Program-made: the position numbers and the translations under genes
In this document: piece after piece, positions 1 to 8,040 of the stretch
Position numbering within the stretch: the stretch's first letter is position 1
Layout: each line of letters starts with the position of its first letter
Source of the DNA: Bacteroidetes bacterium UBA1935
Lineage (GTDB): Bacteria > Bacteroidota > Bacteroidia > Chitinophagales > Chitinophagaceae
DNA: 64,000 nt
Direction: 5' to 3'
Assembly (NCBI GenBank): GCA_002337045.1
Contig: DDFF01000013.1
Location: 152,407 to 216,406, forward strand
The notes under the pieces: generated by a model
Databases searched by the model: none
What the model was told of the DNA's origin: nothing
What the model saw: only the letters and a program-made list of their open reading frames with translations

Positions 1-478
1 CATCCCCGGTGGCTTTAAAGTGCCTCCTGTTGTAAAGAAACCGGAACCGATTGTAAAAAAGGATACCGTTAAAAAGCAAATCATCAATCTTGCGAAAGTA
101 AAAGCTAATCAGACTATCAACCTGAGCAAGATATTCTTCTACCCGGGTAGCCACAAGATACGTGAAGAGAGCCAACCGTATGTCGATTCCCTGTACATGC
201 TGATGCGCGACTACCCTACACTAAGGATAAGAATAGAGGGCCATATATGCTGTGTAGTGGCTAAGAATGCAGATGGTTATGATTATGACTCTCAAGACTT
301 CAACCTGTCTGTAAACAGGGCTAAAGAGATATACGATATACTGGAAGAAAAAGGCATTGACGATACCCGTATGGAATACAAAGGCTTTGGTAAAACACGC
401 CCGTTGGCATGGCCTGAACAAACTGAGGAAGACGAGAATAAGAACCGACGGGTAGAAATAAGAATATTACAGAAATAA
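1..478 (+). CDS. OmpA-family outer membrane protein, C-terminal part
   Basis: The reading frame is open from the first bases of the window, so this is the C-terminal 158 or so residues of a longer protein. It contains an OmpA-like peptidoglycan-binding domain: a strand ending in IEGH, then NLSVNRAKEIYDIL, then GIDDTRMEYKGFG. Such domains tie outer membrane proteins or lipoproteins to the cell wall. The usual GHTD motif is replaced by GHICC followed by an acidic, Asp/Tyr-rich loop, a form I recall from Bacteroidota OmpA-like proteins. The N-terminal domain, and so the exact role (structural porin-like protein or T9SS-associated PorE-like protein), cannot be seen. A hairpin terminator follows directly. 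Confidence 0.85.
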   Translation, partial: IPGGFKVPPVVKKPEPIVKKDTVKKQIINLAKVKANQTINLSKIFFYPGSHKIREESQPYVDSLYMLMRDYPTLRIRIEGHICCVVAKNADGYDYDSQDFNLSVNRAKEIYDILEEKGIDDTRMEYKGFGKTRPLAWPEQTEEDENKNRRVEIRILQK

Positions 479-481
479 AAT

Positions 482-510
482 AAGGGTTGTGTTTTACAAC
501 CCTTTCTTTT
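482..510. terminator. Bidirectional terminator between OmpA-family gene and DUF6048 gene
   Basis: AAGGGTTGT (482-490) pairs perfectly with ACAACCCTT (496-504) across a five-base loop. A T-rich run follows on the + strand and an A-rich stretch precedes it, so it can serve both converging genes. The stop codon of the leftward gene (494-496) lies inside the hairpin. Confidence 0.75.
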
Positions 511-1180
511 TCCACCTGATGGCGTAACTGATATAGAAGTTAAAATCGAAAATACTGTTCTTATCCCCCCTGCCATAGCCTGCCACGTATGGCGGCGGCA
601 GGTCTTTAAATTGTTTGCCATTCAGCAAAAACTTACCACGTATTGTCCAACCGGTGAAAAGGCCTTTAAACAATTCAACCTTCATACCGCCAGTTAGTTC
701 AAACCAATGCGCTGTAAGGTTCTTACCAGGAACATAGCCTGTAGTATTGCCCCAGAAGCTATCAAAAATGGTGTATGTGGCAGGAGAACGGTCGATGAAT
801 GCTATTGCATAGCGTAGCCCGACGTATGCCTGATCCCAGTCTTGAGGAAACAGGCGAGGGAATAAACCCTTATTAATACCCAGTTTGAAGAATGTATTCT
901 TACTACTATAGTTCAGGTATGCAGAATCCTGATACCCTCTGCCCCATCCGCCTTCTGCAATATAGTACATGTCTTTCTTTTTGAAGAAATCCAGTTCAAA
1001 CTCATATGCCTGTCTTTCCGGGACAAAGTTCGTTATTACAGGTTTGCTGATATCAAAGCCAAGACGTAGCTGATAAAACGAATCTGTAACAGGTGGTTTT
1101 TCAGACTCATCTTCATCATCCTGCGCATGCAGGCTGAAGCTGAACAACAAGAATAATATACTAGTAAAATACTTTGACAT
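494..1180 (-). CDS. DUF6048 family outer membrane protein
   Basis: A protein of about 228 residues with a signal peptide (MSKYFTSILFLLFSFSLHAQ) and alternating hydrophobic and aromatic strands ending in an aromatic-rich segment (FNFYISYAIRW). This fits a small outer membrane beta-barrel. The pattern matches the uncharacterised Bacteroidota family DUF6048; no biochemical role is known to me. I chose the ATG at 1180 because it begins the signal peptide, although ATGs at 1189 and 1204 are also in frame. The start overlaps the end of the DUF6452 gene by about 20 bases, so the two are probably co-translated. I recall these two families as common neighbours in Bacteroidota. Confidence 0.7.
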   Translation of the reverse strand: MSKYFTSILFLLFSFSLHAQDDEDESEKPPVTDSFYQLRLGFDISKPVITNFVPERQAYEFELDFFKKKDMYYIAEGGWGRGYQDSAYLNYSSKNTFFKLGINKGLFPRLFPQDWDQAYVGLRYAIAFIDRSPATYTIFDSFWGNTTGYVPGKNLTAHWFELTGGMKVELFKGLFTGWTIRGKFLLNGKQFKDLPPPYVAGYGRGDKNSIFDFNFYISYAIRWKKKGL

Positions 1181-1655
1181 TTTGTACATCCGATTTGCCG
1201 TCAATGTTTCCGTTATTTATAATAACAGAATCTATACGGTTGGTCGTATATTTTACATTATTAATTACATAGTTATGTGCGTATCCGCAAGACTTGGAAA
1301 GAAATACCTGACTACGCTGATAATACATAGTAATGGTATCTAATGCTACTTTGGTAGAATCAGGGGTAATAAACCATTTTACACTATCCTTCATAGGCGA
1401 CAGTTGCATGTAAAAGTCCTTAACATTCTTTGTGCCTATGTATATCACCTGATTTGTTTCTGCATAGCCTACAATAGGATTAGGGAGTGAGCTATCTACA
1501 CCCAATCTACCGGTATCTGCAGGCTTTAACATACTGATGCGTACAAATACATTTTTAGACAACAAGCATGGGTCTGCTACACGTTGGCATGCAGTCTGCA
1601 TCGTTGCAGTTACAGAAAGCAGTATGATGATGTGATATAAACGCCTCTTAATCAT
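1161..1655 (-). CDS. DUF6452 family lipoprotein
   Basis: About 164 residues. The N-terminus (MIKRRLYHIIILLSV) is a hydrophobic export signal followed by TMQTAC, a plausible lipobox cysteine. The rest is a beta-rich domain with several Thr/Ser-rich strands and no catalytic motif. The family resemblance is to DUF6452, which is found next to DUF6048 in this phylum; its function is unknown. The ATG at 1655 was chosen over 1679 because it starts the signal sequence. It overlaps the end of the upstream coiled-coil gene by 8 bases. The order pheT - coiled coil - DUF6452 - DUF6048 looks like one leftward transcript. Confidence 0.65.
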   Translation of the reverse strand: MIKRRLYHIIILLSVTATMQTACQRVADPCLLSKNVFVRISMLKPADTGRLGVDSSLPNPIVGYAETNQVIYIGTKNVKDFYMQLSPMKDSVKWFITPDSTKVALDTITMYYQRSQVFLSKSCGYAHNYVINNVKYTTNRIDSVIINNGNIDGKSDVQNVKVFY

Positions 1656-1923
1656 TGAGTGTAGCCAGCAGTTTATCAATTTCGCTCAATACCGTGTCCA
1701 ATTGCTTCTTGAATACTTCTTTGTCATTACCTTCCAATACAGACGTAGACATTTGTGCTGCCATCAGGTTTTGCTCTGCCAGTGTAAGCTTGCCCGACAG
1801 TGTTTCAATCTGTTGTTTCTGCTCGGCAATAGTACCCTGCAGTCTGTTGTTTTCAGCCTGTAGTTGTGTGTACTTTTTCAGCAACACATCCAGTTTTTCG
1901 TTCAGTAGCGACAATGATTGCAT
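1648..1923 (-). CDS. Small coiled-coil protein downstream of pheT
   Basis: A 91-residue protein that is almost entirely heptad-patterned helix (LNEKLDVLLKKYTQLQAEN and onward, rich in Leu, Gln, Glu and Lys). It has no signal peptide or membrane segment, so it is probably a cytoplasmic coiled-coil dimer. Its start shares one base with the pheT stop (TAATG), implying translational coupling. In many Bacteroidota a small coiled-coil gene sits after pheT and before zapA; here no zapA follows and DUF6452 takes its place. A role in division or as a ZapA/ZapB-like partner is inference from position only. Confidence 0.75.
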   Translation of the reverse strand: MQSLSLLNEKLDVLLKKYTQLQAENNRLQGTIAEQKQQIETLSGKLTLAEQNLMAAQMSTSVLEGNDKEVFKKQLDTVLSEIDKLLATLND

Positions 1924-4325
1924 TACTCGCGAATTTGTGCCTGTAGCTTGGTTTTATATGCGTTCATTAATTGCTGCATTACAGCCTCAATTTCACCATC
2001 TGTTAAGGTACGATCCTGCAACTGAAAAGTATAGCTTAGTGCATAAGATTTTTTACCCGCACCCAGCTTCTCACTTTCAAACACGTCAAACAGACCAAAG
2101 CCCTTCAGCGAATCTATTTTCTGTTGTTCTGTGATTTGTTGCACATCGTTATACGTTACAGACTTATCCAGCACTATAGCAAGGTCGCGTTCTACAGCAG
2201 GGTATTTTGCCACCTCGCTATACTTTATCTTACCGGCTGCTACGGCCTTCATCCACAATGCCCAGCTGATGCAACCATAGTATACATCCTGTTTTATATC
2301 GAATGTGCTTAGCTTGGCATTATCAACAGCAGAAATAGTACAAAGCACTTCATTCTTCCATTTCCACGATGTGCCATTTTCATCATACACCAACGATGTC
2401 TTATTAATACCGCTTTGCAACATCAGGTTCTGAATAATGCCTTTCATGTAGTACAGGTTGCCTGCTATAGGTTTTGCATTCCAGTTTTGTGTTGCCATGT
2501 TACCTGTCATATATAAAGCCAGTTGTTCTGTCTCTACATACTTATCACCTATCTGATGGTAAACCTTGCCAAATTCGTACATGGCAAGATTGCTATTCTT
2601 ACGGTTTACGTTGTATTGCAAAACCTCCAATCCACTTTCCAGCATCGACGGACGCAGTACATCCAACTCACTGGTAAGGCTGTTCAGCATCTTTACCATG
2701 TCCGTACGTTCCGGATAGTACTTGCTGTTTACAATAGAATTGGTCACAATCTCGCTGAAGCCCATACCTGTCAGCATGTTGGCAATCTTATCGCGTTGTT
2801 TGCGATCACTAGCTATTGGTTTAGTAAGTGATATATTCAGTTTTGAAGGTATCTCGATATTATCAAGCCCATCAATGCGCAATATCTCTTCTACTATATC
2901 TGCCGGTTGAGAAACATCTGTTTTGTTGCTTGGCACTTTCAGTATCAGGCCATCTGCATCTTCTCTGTCTATAACAAAACCAAGTGCGGTAAGTATTTTC
3001 TTGATATTATCTTTTCCGTAGTCCTTACCACTCAGTTTAGTAATGTAATCATAAGTAGCATGCACTTCAACCGGTATCAGTTCTTTTGCATATACATCTA
3101 CAATATCCGATGCTATTTCTCCGCCAGCTATCTCTACTATCAACGCAGCAGCACGTTGCAGTGCAGGTAATACATTGTTCATATCCACACCTTTCTCAAA
3201 ATGTGTAGCAGCATCTGTACGCAAACCATGATGCATAGATGTACGGCGTACATACATCGGGTGGAAATATGCACTCTCCAGGAAGATGTTTGTTGTACTA
3301 TCGCTAACACCACTTTGCGAACCACCGAATACACCCGCAATACACATACCATTTTCACTATTGCAAATCATCAGGTCATTATCCGTCAGTTTACGTTCTT
3401 TATCATCCAGTGTTGTGAATTTGCTATCGTTTGGCAGGAACTGTACATTAACCTCTGCGCCTTTTATTTTATCAGCATCAAATGCATGCAATGGTTGCCC
3501 GAATTCGTGCAACACATAGTTGGTAATATCTACCACATTATTGATACTGCGTGAGCCTATAGCCTTCAGGCGCTGCTGCAACCAATCGGGGCTGGGTCCT
3601 ACTTTTACCCCTTTTATAGAAACACCGGTATAGCGCAAACAAGCCTCAGGTGCTTTAATATTTACTTTGATGTTGATAGCATCTTTACCTTTAACTGGCA
3701 TTAAAGTTGGTGGCATCAGTACTTTATAGCTACCGCCTTTGTGGTGCGTCAGATAAGCACAAACATCCCTTGCTACACCTATATGGCTCATAGCATCGCT
3801 GCGATTGGGTGTAAGCCCAATATGTATCACCTCATCCGCATCGGGAATGTTGAAGTATTTCTTAGCGGCCATACCTATAGGCGCATGGTGCGGTAATACC
3901 ATGATGCCTGCATGGCTGGCTCCAAGGCCTATTTCATCCTCAGCACATATCATACCCTCACTTTCTTCACCACGTATTTTTGCTCTTTTTATCAGGAAAG
4001 GCTCGCCTGTTGTAGGGTGTACCGTAGTACCTACTGGTGCTACAACTACCCTTTGTCCTGCAGCCACATTAGGTGCGCCACACACTATATTCAGCTCAGC
4101 ATCAGCGCCTATATTCACTTTCGTTACACTCAGCTTATCAGCATTCGGGTGTTTATGACAAGACACTACTTCGCCAATCACAAGCCCCTCAAGGCTTCCC
4201 GGTACAAACTCTGCTTTTTCAACTGCTTCTACTTCTAATCCTATGGATGTCAATATTTTACTCAATTCAGCCACCGGTATGGGTTCCGGCAGGTATTGCA
4301 ATAGCCATTGGTACGATATGGTCAT
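1923..4325 (-). CDS. pheT: Phenylalanyl-tRNA synthetase beta subunit
   Basis: The beta chain of the alpha2-beta2 enzyme that charges tRNA-Phe in the cytoplasm. At 800 residues it has the usual bacterial length. It starts MTISYQWL as in other PheT proteins, has an EMAP-type tRNA-binding domain at about residues 40-150 (HKHPNADKLSVTKV), the B3/B4 editing and B5 domains in the middle, and an FDX-ACB anticodon-binding domain at the end (KYPAVERDLAIVLD). The ATG at 4325 is preferred to one at 4370, which would add 15 unrelated residues. A TATCTTTA sequence on the minus strand (4348-4355) could be the -7 element. pheS is not adjacent. Confidence 0.96.
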   Translation of the reverse strand: MTISYQWLLQYLPEPIPVAELSKILTSIGLEVEAVEKAEFVPGSLEGLVIGEVVSCHKHPNADKLSVTKVNIGADAELNIVCGAPNVAAGQRVVVAPVGTTVHPTTGEPFLIKRAKIRGEESEGMICAEDEIGLGASHAGIMVLPHHAPIGMAAKKYFNIPDADEVIHIGLTPNRSDAMSHIGVARDVCAYLTHHKGGSYKVLMPPTLMPVKGKDAINIKVNIKAPEACLRYTGVSIKGVKVGPSPDWLQQRLKAIGSRSINNVVDITNYVLHEFGQPLHAFDADKIKGAEVNVQFLPNDSKFTTLDDKERKLTDNDLMICNSENGMCIAGVFGGSQSGVSDSTTNIFLESAYFHPMYVRRTSMHHGLRTDAATHFEKGVDMNNVLPALQRAAALIVEIAGGEIASDIVDVYAKELIPVEVHATYDYITKLSGKDYGKDNIKKILTALGFVIDREDADGLILKVPSNKTDVSQPADIVEEILRIDGLDNIEIPSKLNISLTKPIASDRKQRDKIANMLTGMGFSEIVTNSIVNSKYYPERTDMVKMLNSLTSELDVLRPSMLESGLEVLQYNVNRKNSNLAMYEFGKVYHQIGDKYVETEQLALYMTGNMATQNWNAKPIAGNLYYMKGIIQNLMLQSGINKTSLVYDENGTSWKWKNEVLCTISAVDNAKLSTFDIKQDVYYGCISWALWMKAVAAGKIKYSEVAKYPAVERDLAIVLDKSVTYNDVQQITEQQKIDSLKGFGLFDVFESEKLGAGKKSYALSYTFQLQDRTLTDGEIEAVMQQLMNAYKTKLQAQIRE

Positions 4326-4417
4326 CTGTTTTGTATAAAATTTGTTGTAAAGATAGCCCATAGCGGGCATGTTTTAAGTAATTCGCATCATTAATAAAAT
4401 ATCTCTAAAAAAAACAT

Positions 4418-4513
4418 TTATTCACATTTATTTGTGGGTAATCTGTGGATTGATGTGAAAGCTGCAGTAACTTTGTTGGTAACACACTAATAAAATGTTC
4501 CACGAGTGGATAA
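4418..4513. promoter_or_regulatory. Cluster of DnaA-box-like nonamers upstream of dnaB
   Basis: Within the 423-base gap between the divergent pheT and dnaB genes lie TTATTCACA (4418-4426, an exact TTATNCACA box), TGTGGGTAA (4433-4441, reverse orientation, one mismatch to TTATCCACA), TGTGGATTG (4444-4452, two mismatches) and AGTGGATAA (4505-4513, one mismatch). The flanks are AT-rich. TAACTTTG at 4468-4475 matches the Bacteroidota -7 promoter consensus but would give a long dnaB leader. The cluster may be an origin-type region or a DnaA-controlled dnaB promoter. The rest of the gap holds no gene that I can see. Confidence 0.4.
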
Positions 4514-4748
4514 GCTGTTAGGTTCGGGTTAATTAAGGGCTGAAAATTATTTATTTATACAGCTATTGACGAGTCATTTTTCAAGATTACATTAGTCATC
4601 CGCCTCTAATAAAACGCTTGTTAACGTTGGATGACAAATGATGAAATTGTTAATGAATGATTACCTGAAGGTTAAAACAGTGTAAACAAATACAGGTGCG
4701 GATTTAAGATAACAGAATTACAATAAGACTAAAAAGACTAACCCCGAG

Positions 4749-6446
4749 ATGGCAGTAAACATTAAAAAAGACTTTGGAAGTACCAGGAATCGTAAACCGG
4801 ACATTACGAATCTTGTATACGGAAAAGTGCCTCCGCAAGCCCCAGAACTGGAGGAAGCAGTACTTGGCGCCATAATGCTTGAAAAAGACAAGCTGGCAGA
4901 AGTACTTGAAATTATACAAAGTGAAGACTGTTTTTATGTAGACGCTCACCAAAAGATATATGCAGGTATTCGCCGCTTGTTTGATAAGGGTATGCCTGTC
5001 GATTTGCTGACGGTAACGGAAGAACTGCGTAAAAGCAATGAACTGGAAATAATAGGTGGTGCGTACTACCTTACCCGCCTTACAATGAGCGTGGTATCAT
5101 CTGCACACGTAGAGGCACACGCCCGTATTGTGATGGAGAAATTCATCCAAAGAGAGTTGATTCGTATATCAGGTCTTGTGATAAGTGATGCGTATGAAGA
5201 CAGTGCAGACGTTTTCGACCTGCTGGACAAAGCAGAAAGTAACCTGTACGAGATTACAGATAAGCACCTGCGTAAGAACTTTACCAGCCTGAAAGACGTT
5301 TTGGTACGCACCGTACACGAAATTGAAGAGGCTAAGAATAAAAAAGACGACCTGACAGGCGTACCATCTGGCTATGTACCGTTGGATAAACTGACAAGTG
5401 GCTGGCAAAAAACGGATCTTATAATCCTGGCAGCCCGTCCTGCCGTAGGTAAAACAGCCTTCACGCTGAATTTGGCGTTGAATGCTGCCATGAACTCATC
5501 TAAACCCTTCCCTGTAGCGTTCTTCTCGCTGGAGATGGGTGCAGGACAGCTGGTAAAAAGGCTCTTGGCTGCCGTTACAGAGGTAAGGATGGATGCCATT
5601 ACCAAAGGCCGTATGCAGGAACATGAGTTTGTGCAAATGACACAACGCATGAATAAGTTGGCACAAGCACCGATATTCCTAGATGATCAGGCAGCCCTGA
5701 ACATATTTGAACTAAGGGCAAAAGCACGCAGGCTGAAGCAAAAACATGATATCCAGCTGATTATCATTGACTATCTGCAGCTGATGCAAGGTAGTGTGAA
5801 CAATGGTGGTAACCGTGAACAGGAGATTTCTAAAATCAGCCGTGACCTGAAGCAATTGGCAAAAGAGCTTGAAATTCCGATAATAGCACTATCACAGCTG
5901 AACCGTTCTGTTGAAAGCCGTAAAGAAAGTAAAGTACCGCAGCTGAGTGACCTTAGGGAATCGGGAGCCATTGAGCAGGATGCTGACATGGTAATGTTCC
6001 TGTATCGTCCTGAATACTATGGTATCAATAACGACGAAATGGGCCAACCTATAGAAGGTGAAACCCACATACATATAGCCAAGCACCGTAATGGTAGTAC
6101 TGACACTGTAAAAGTGCGTTTCCTGAAGGAGTTCCAGAAGTTTGTAGACCTGCCGGATGATGATTTCGGTGGTGGATTCAACGGCAACTTCGGTGGAGGT
6201 AACTTTGGTGGTGGCGGAGGTGGATTTACACCTGCTCCTCCTTCTCCGGGCGATAATCCAAGTGCGGGTATACGCAGAGACAGAAACGACATGAGCGATT
6301 TCGGTGGCAGTAAGATGTTTATCCCTGGTGGCTTCCAGACAATGCCATCAAAGGCTAATGACTTCAATTTTGATGATGATTTGCCGCCATCATCCCCATT
6401 CATCAAGCGCCCGAATCCGGGACCTGACGAAGACGCTCCGTTTTAG
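4749..6446 (+). CDS. dnaB: Replicative DNA helicase DnaB with glycine-rich acidic tail
   Basis: The hexameric helicase that unwinds DNA at the replication fork. The N-terminal DnaB domain (LEEAVLGAIML, about residues 35-140) is followed by a RecA-like ATPase domain with Walker A ARPAVGKT at about 229-236 and Walker B IIIIDYLQL near 338. At 565 residues it is about 95 longer than E. coli DnaB. From about residue 468 it has a disordered tail: glycine/phenylalanine-rich repeats, a proline-rich stretch, then FDDDLPP and the final residues DEDAPF. This tail resembles that of single-stranded DNA-binding protein (glycine-rich linker plus acidic tip ending in PF). No intein interrupts the P-loop. Confidence 0.97.
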   Translation: MAVNIKKDFGSTRNRKPDITNLVYGKVPPQAPELEEAVLGAIMLEKDKLAEVLEIIQSEDCFYVDAHQKIYAGIRRLFDKGMPVDLLTVTEELRKSNELEIIGGAYYLTRLTMSVVSSAHVEAHARIVMEKFIQRELIRISGLVISDAYEDSADVFDLLDKAESNLYEITDKHLRKNFTSLKDVLVRTVHEIEEAKNKKDDLTGVPSGYVPLDKLTSGWQKTDLIILAARPAVGKTAFTLNLALNAAMNSSKPFPVAFFSLEMGAGQLVKRLLAAVTEVRMDAITKGRMQEHEFVQMTQRMNKLAQAPIFLDDQAALNIFELRAKARRLKQKHDIQLIIIDYLQLMQGSVNNGGNREQEISKISRDLKQLAKELEIPIIALSQLNRSVESRKESKVPQLSDLRESGAIEQDADMVMFLYRPEYYGINNDEMGQPIEGETHIHIAKHRNGSTDTVKVRFLKEFQKFVDLPDDDFGGGFNGNFGGGNFGGGGGGFTPAPPSPGDNPSAGIRRDRNDMSDFGGSKMFIPGGFQTMPSKANDFNFDDDLPPSSPFIKRPNPGPDEDAPF

Positions 6447-6457
6447 AAAAAAGATTT

Positions 6458-6490
6458 GAAAGCCATTCGAAAGAGCGGCTTTTTCTTTTA
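6458..6490 (+). terminator. Terminator after dnaB
   Basis: AAAGCC (6459-6464) pairs with GGCTTT (6477-6482), followed by TTTCTTTT. It lies 12 bases after the dnaB stop codon. Confidence 0.7.
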
Positions 6491-6546
6491 CAGGTTTGCA
6501 GATAAGAAAAATGTTTGTATTATTATACCACTAAATCCGAGAATAG

Positions 6547-6681
6547 ATGAAACGTATTATTGCCGCATTTCTTTTATTAACAATATGTGCTGTAACATTA
6601 AGTAGTTGCTATGGTACAAGGCATAAAACTAAATTGAACCATAATCGCAGCGTTAACAGCAGACACCTGCGTTGGGGATAA
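6547..6681 (+). CDS. Very small lipoprotein (44 residues)
   Basis: An ATG at 6547 opens 44 codons. The product begins MKRIIAAFLLLTICAVTL, followed by SSC, a typical lipoprotein signal with the lipobox cysteine at residue 21. The mature part is only 24 residues, basic and rich in His, Asn and Arg, ending RHLRWG. It has its own terminator (6710-6735) and sits between dnaB and a leftward hydrolase gene. I do not recognise a family. The clean signal peptide and the terminator argue that it is real. Confidence 0.65.
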   Translation: MKRIIAAFLLLTICAVTLSSCYGTRHKTKLNHNRSVNSRHLRWG

Positions 6682-6709
6682 TCAGTAAACAGATATTTTA
6701 TATAATTAA

Positions 6710-6735
6710 GGCAAGATGAAACCATCTTGCCTTTT
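6710..6735. terminator. Strong terminator between small lipoprotein and hydrolase genes
   Basis: GGCAAGATG (6710-6718) pairs perfectly with CATCTTGCC (6723-6731) around a four-base loop, followed by TTTT. It lies between converging genes and ends just before the stop of the hydrolase at 6737. Confidence 0.85.
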
Positions 6736-6736
6736 C

Positions 6737-7357
6737 TTATTTGTAGTCCTGTTTCGCCCATTTAATGGTTGGTTGCATCCACTCGTCCATTGGTTTGTAC
6801 AAGAACCCATGCTTCAACCCGGTGTGTAGTTCTACTTCTTTATAGCGTACTACTTTGTCTCCCGCATGTTTCCTTTGAGCATCGCAACTATGACCTAGCA
6901 TATCGCTTTCTTCAAATATAGATAGCACATTACCGTAAAAAGTTAAGCGGTCATTCACCAATAATTCATCACTGCAACACGCAATAAACACAAAATTCAA
7001 ATCTTTATTCTTTTGCAAACCTGATACACACATAGCTATGTAGGAACCCTTTGATGTTCCCACTACGGTTATATCTTTTGCATTAACACCTTTTTTTAGC
7101 AGGCTGTCTATTTGAATGCTCACTTTTTCAGCATATTCATGCGCATCTGTATTGCGTTTGCGCAGTTCGCTAATTACAACAAATCCTGCCTTGCTGAATT
7201 TATCTTTAATAGCACTGTATTCTGCTTTACCATATTCGGGATGCACTCCACTCTCTCCTTGCAGCTCCAGAAAGGCATTGTGCAAAAAGAACAGGTAACG
7301 CTGCGCATTTGCTTGCAGCGACAGGAACATAATAACTAACAGCAAAAGTTTTCTCAT
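6737..7357 (-). CDS. Secreted alpha/beta hydrolase
   Basis: 206 residues with an N-terminal signal peptide (MRKLLLLVIMFLSLQANAQ). The alpha/beta-hydrolase fold is shown by the first strand YLFFLHN, the nucleophile elbow GTSKGSY (a Gly-x-Ser-x-Gly type motif near residue 100) and a late LKHGF histidine near residue 184 that can complete the triad. It is probably an esterase-like enzyme in the periplasm or on the surface; the substrate cannot be inferred. It ends close to the terminator at 6710-6735 and lies 9 bases after the DUF1697 gene, so the two may be one transcript. Confidence 0.75.
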   Translation of the reverse strand: MRKLLLLVIMFLSLQANAQRYLFFLHNAFLELQGESGVHPEYGKAEYSAIKDKFSKAGFVVISELRKRNTDAHEYAEKVSIQIDSLLKKGVNAKDITVVGTSKGSYIAMCVSGLQKNKDLNFVFIACCSDELLVNDRLTFYGNVLSIFEESDMLGHSCDAQRKHAGDKVVRYKEVELHTGLKHGFLYKPMDEWMQPTIKWAKQDYK

Positions 7358-7366
7358 ACTATAAAT

Positions 7367-7903
7367 TTACATTGATGCCAGTTTACAAACGGTATTCCAG
7401 TTGCGGGTTGTGGCATATATTTTCAATTTTTTCTCAAGCAGCATATTCGTGAACAGGCTTTTGCCTTTCGTCTCGTCTATCGTTATGTATATTTCATTGC
7501 CTGTTGAATAATATACATCTACCTCATTTGTCAATGAATGTAAATATGTTATCTCGTCTTTTGCCAATGGCCTTTCAAGAAAGGCTACATACTTTTTAGT
7601 GGTAGGTATAGATTTCAATACATTAGTAAAAACATCTGCTGATTGTATCTCCTGCATTGTTTCTGTAGAGATGGTAACAACAGGTACATGATACCCTAAT
7701 GCTTCTTCCAGCCCTTTTGTAATCTTCTTAGTTAATGCAGCTATAGTTTGCTTATTGGCTTCGAATACTACATTACCACTCTGTATATATGTTTTTACCT
7801 CCCTGAAACCCATACCTGAGAAATAACCTCTCAGGTCTTCCATCTTGATGATTTTCACCCCGCTAACGTTAATACCTCTAAGCAGTGCTATATACTTTGG
7901 CAT
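7367..7903 (-). CDS. DUF1697 domain protein
   Basis: A 178-residue cytoplasmic protein matching DUF1697: MPKYIALLRGINVSG at the start, followed by MEDLRGYFSGMGF and TYIQSGNVVFEA, which are the family's conserved blocks. The biochemical function is unknown to me. The ATG at 7903 is chosen over 7909 because family members start directly before the KYIALLRGINV strand. It reads divergently from kup. Confidence 0.85.
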   Translation of the reverse strand: MPKYIALLRGINVSGVKIIKMEDLRGYFSGMGFREVKTYIQSGNVVFEANKQTIAALTKKITKGLEEALGYHVPVVTISTETMQEIQSADVFTNVLKSIPTTKKYVAFLERPLAKDEITYLHSLTNEVDVYYSTGNEIYITIDETKGKSLFTNMLLEKKLKIYATTRNWNTVCKLASM

Positions 7904-8008
7904 ATTCAATGTTATCTACACGCAAGATAAGGAAAGGAGCTTGTAGAACTCCTGTCGGTATTTTTTCTGAATATCATTGTATAATATGTACATATCACAA
8001 ATATGCAC

Positions 8009-8016
8009 TAACTTTG
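8009..8016 (+). promoter_or_regulatory. -7 promoter element for kup (TAACTTTG)
   Basis: TAACTTTG matches the Bacteroidota TAnnTTTG element exactly. It lies 24 bases before a GTG at 8041, so transcription would begin too late for any ATG further upstream. This supports the GTG as the kup start. No well-spaced -33 TTG is visible. Confidence 0.55.
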
Positions 8017-8040
8017 CGCGCTGTATTTAACCGCATATCT

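Noticed and set aside
4749..6446. Intein in DnaB
   Set aside because: The protein is longer than usual, but the extra length is all in the C-terminal tail; the P-loop and Walker B regions are uninterrupted.
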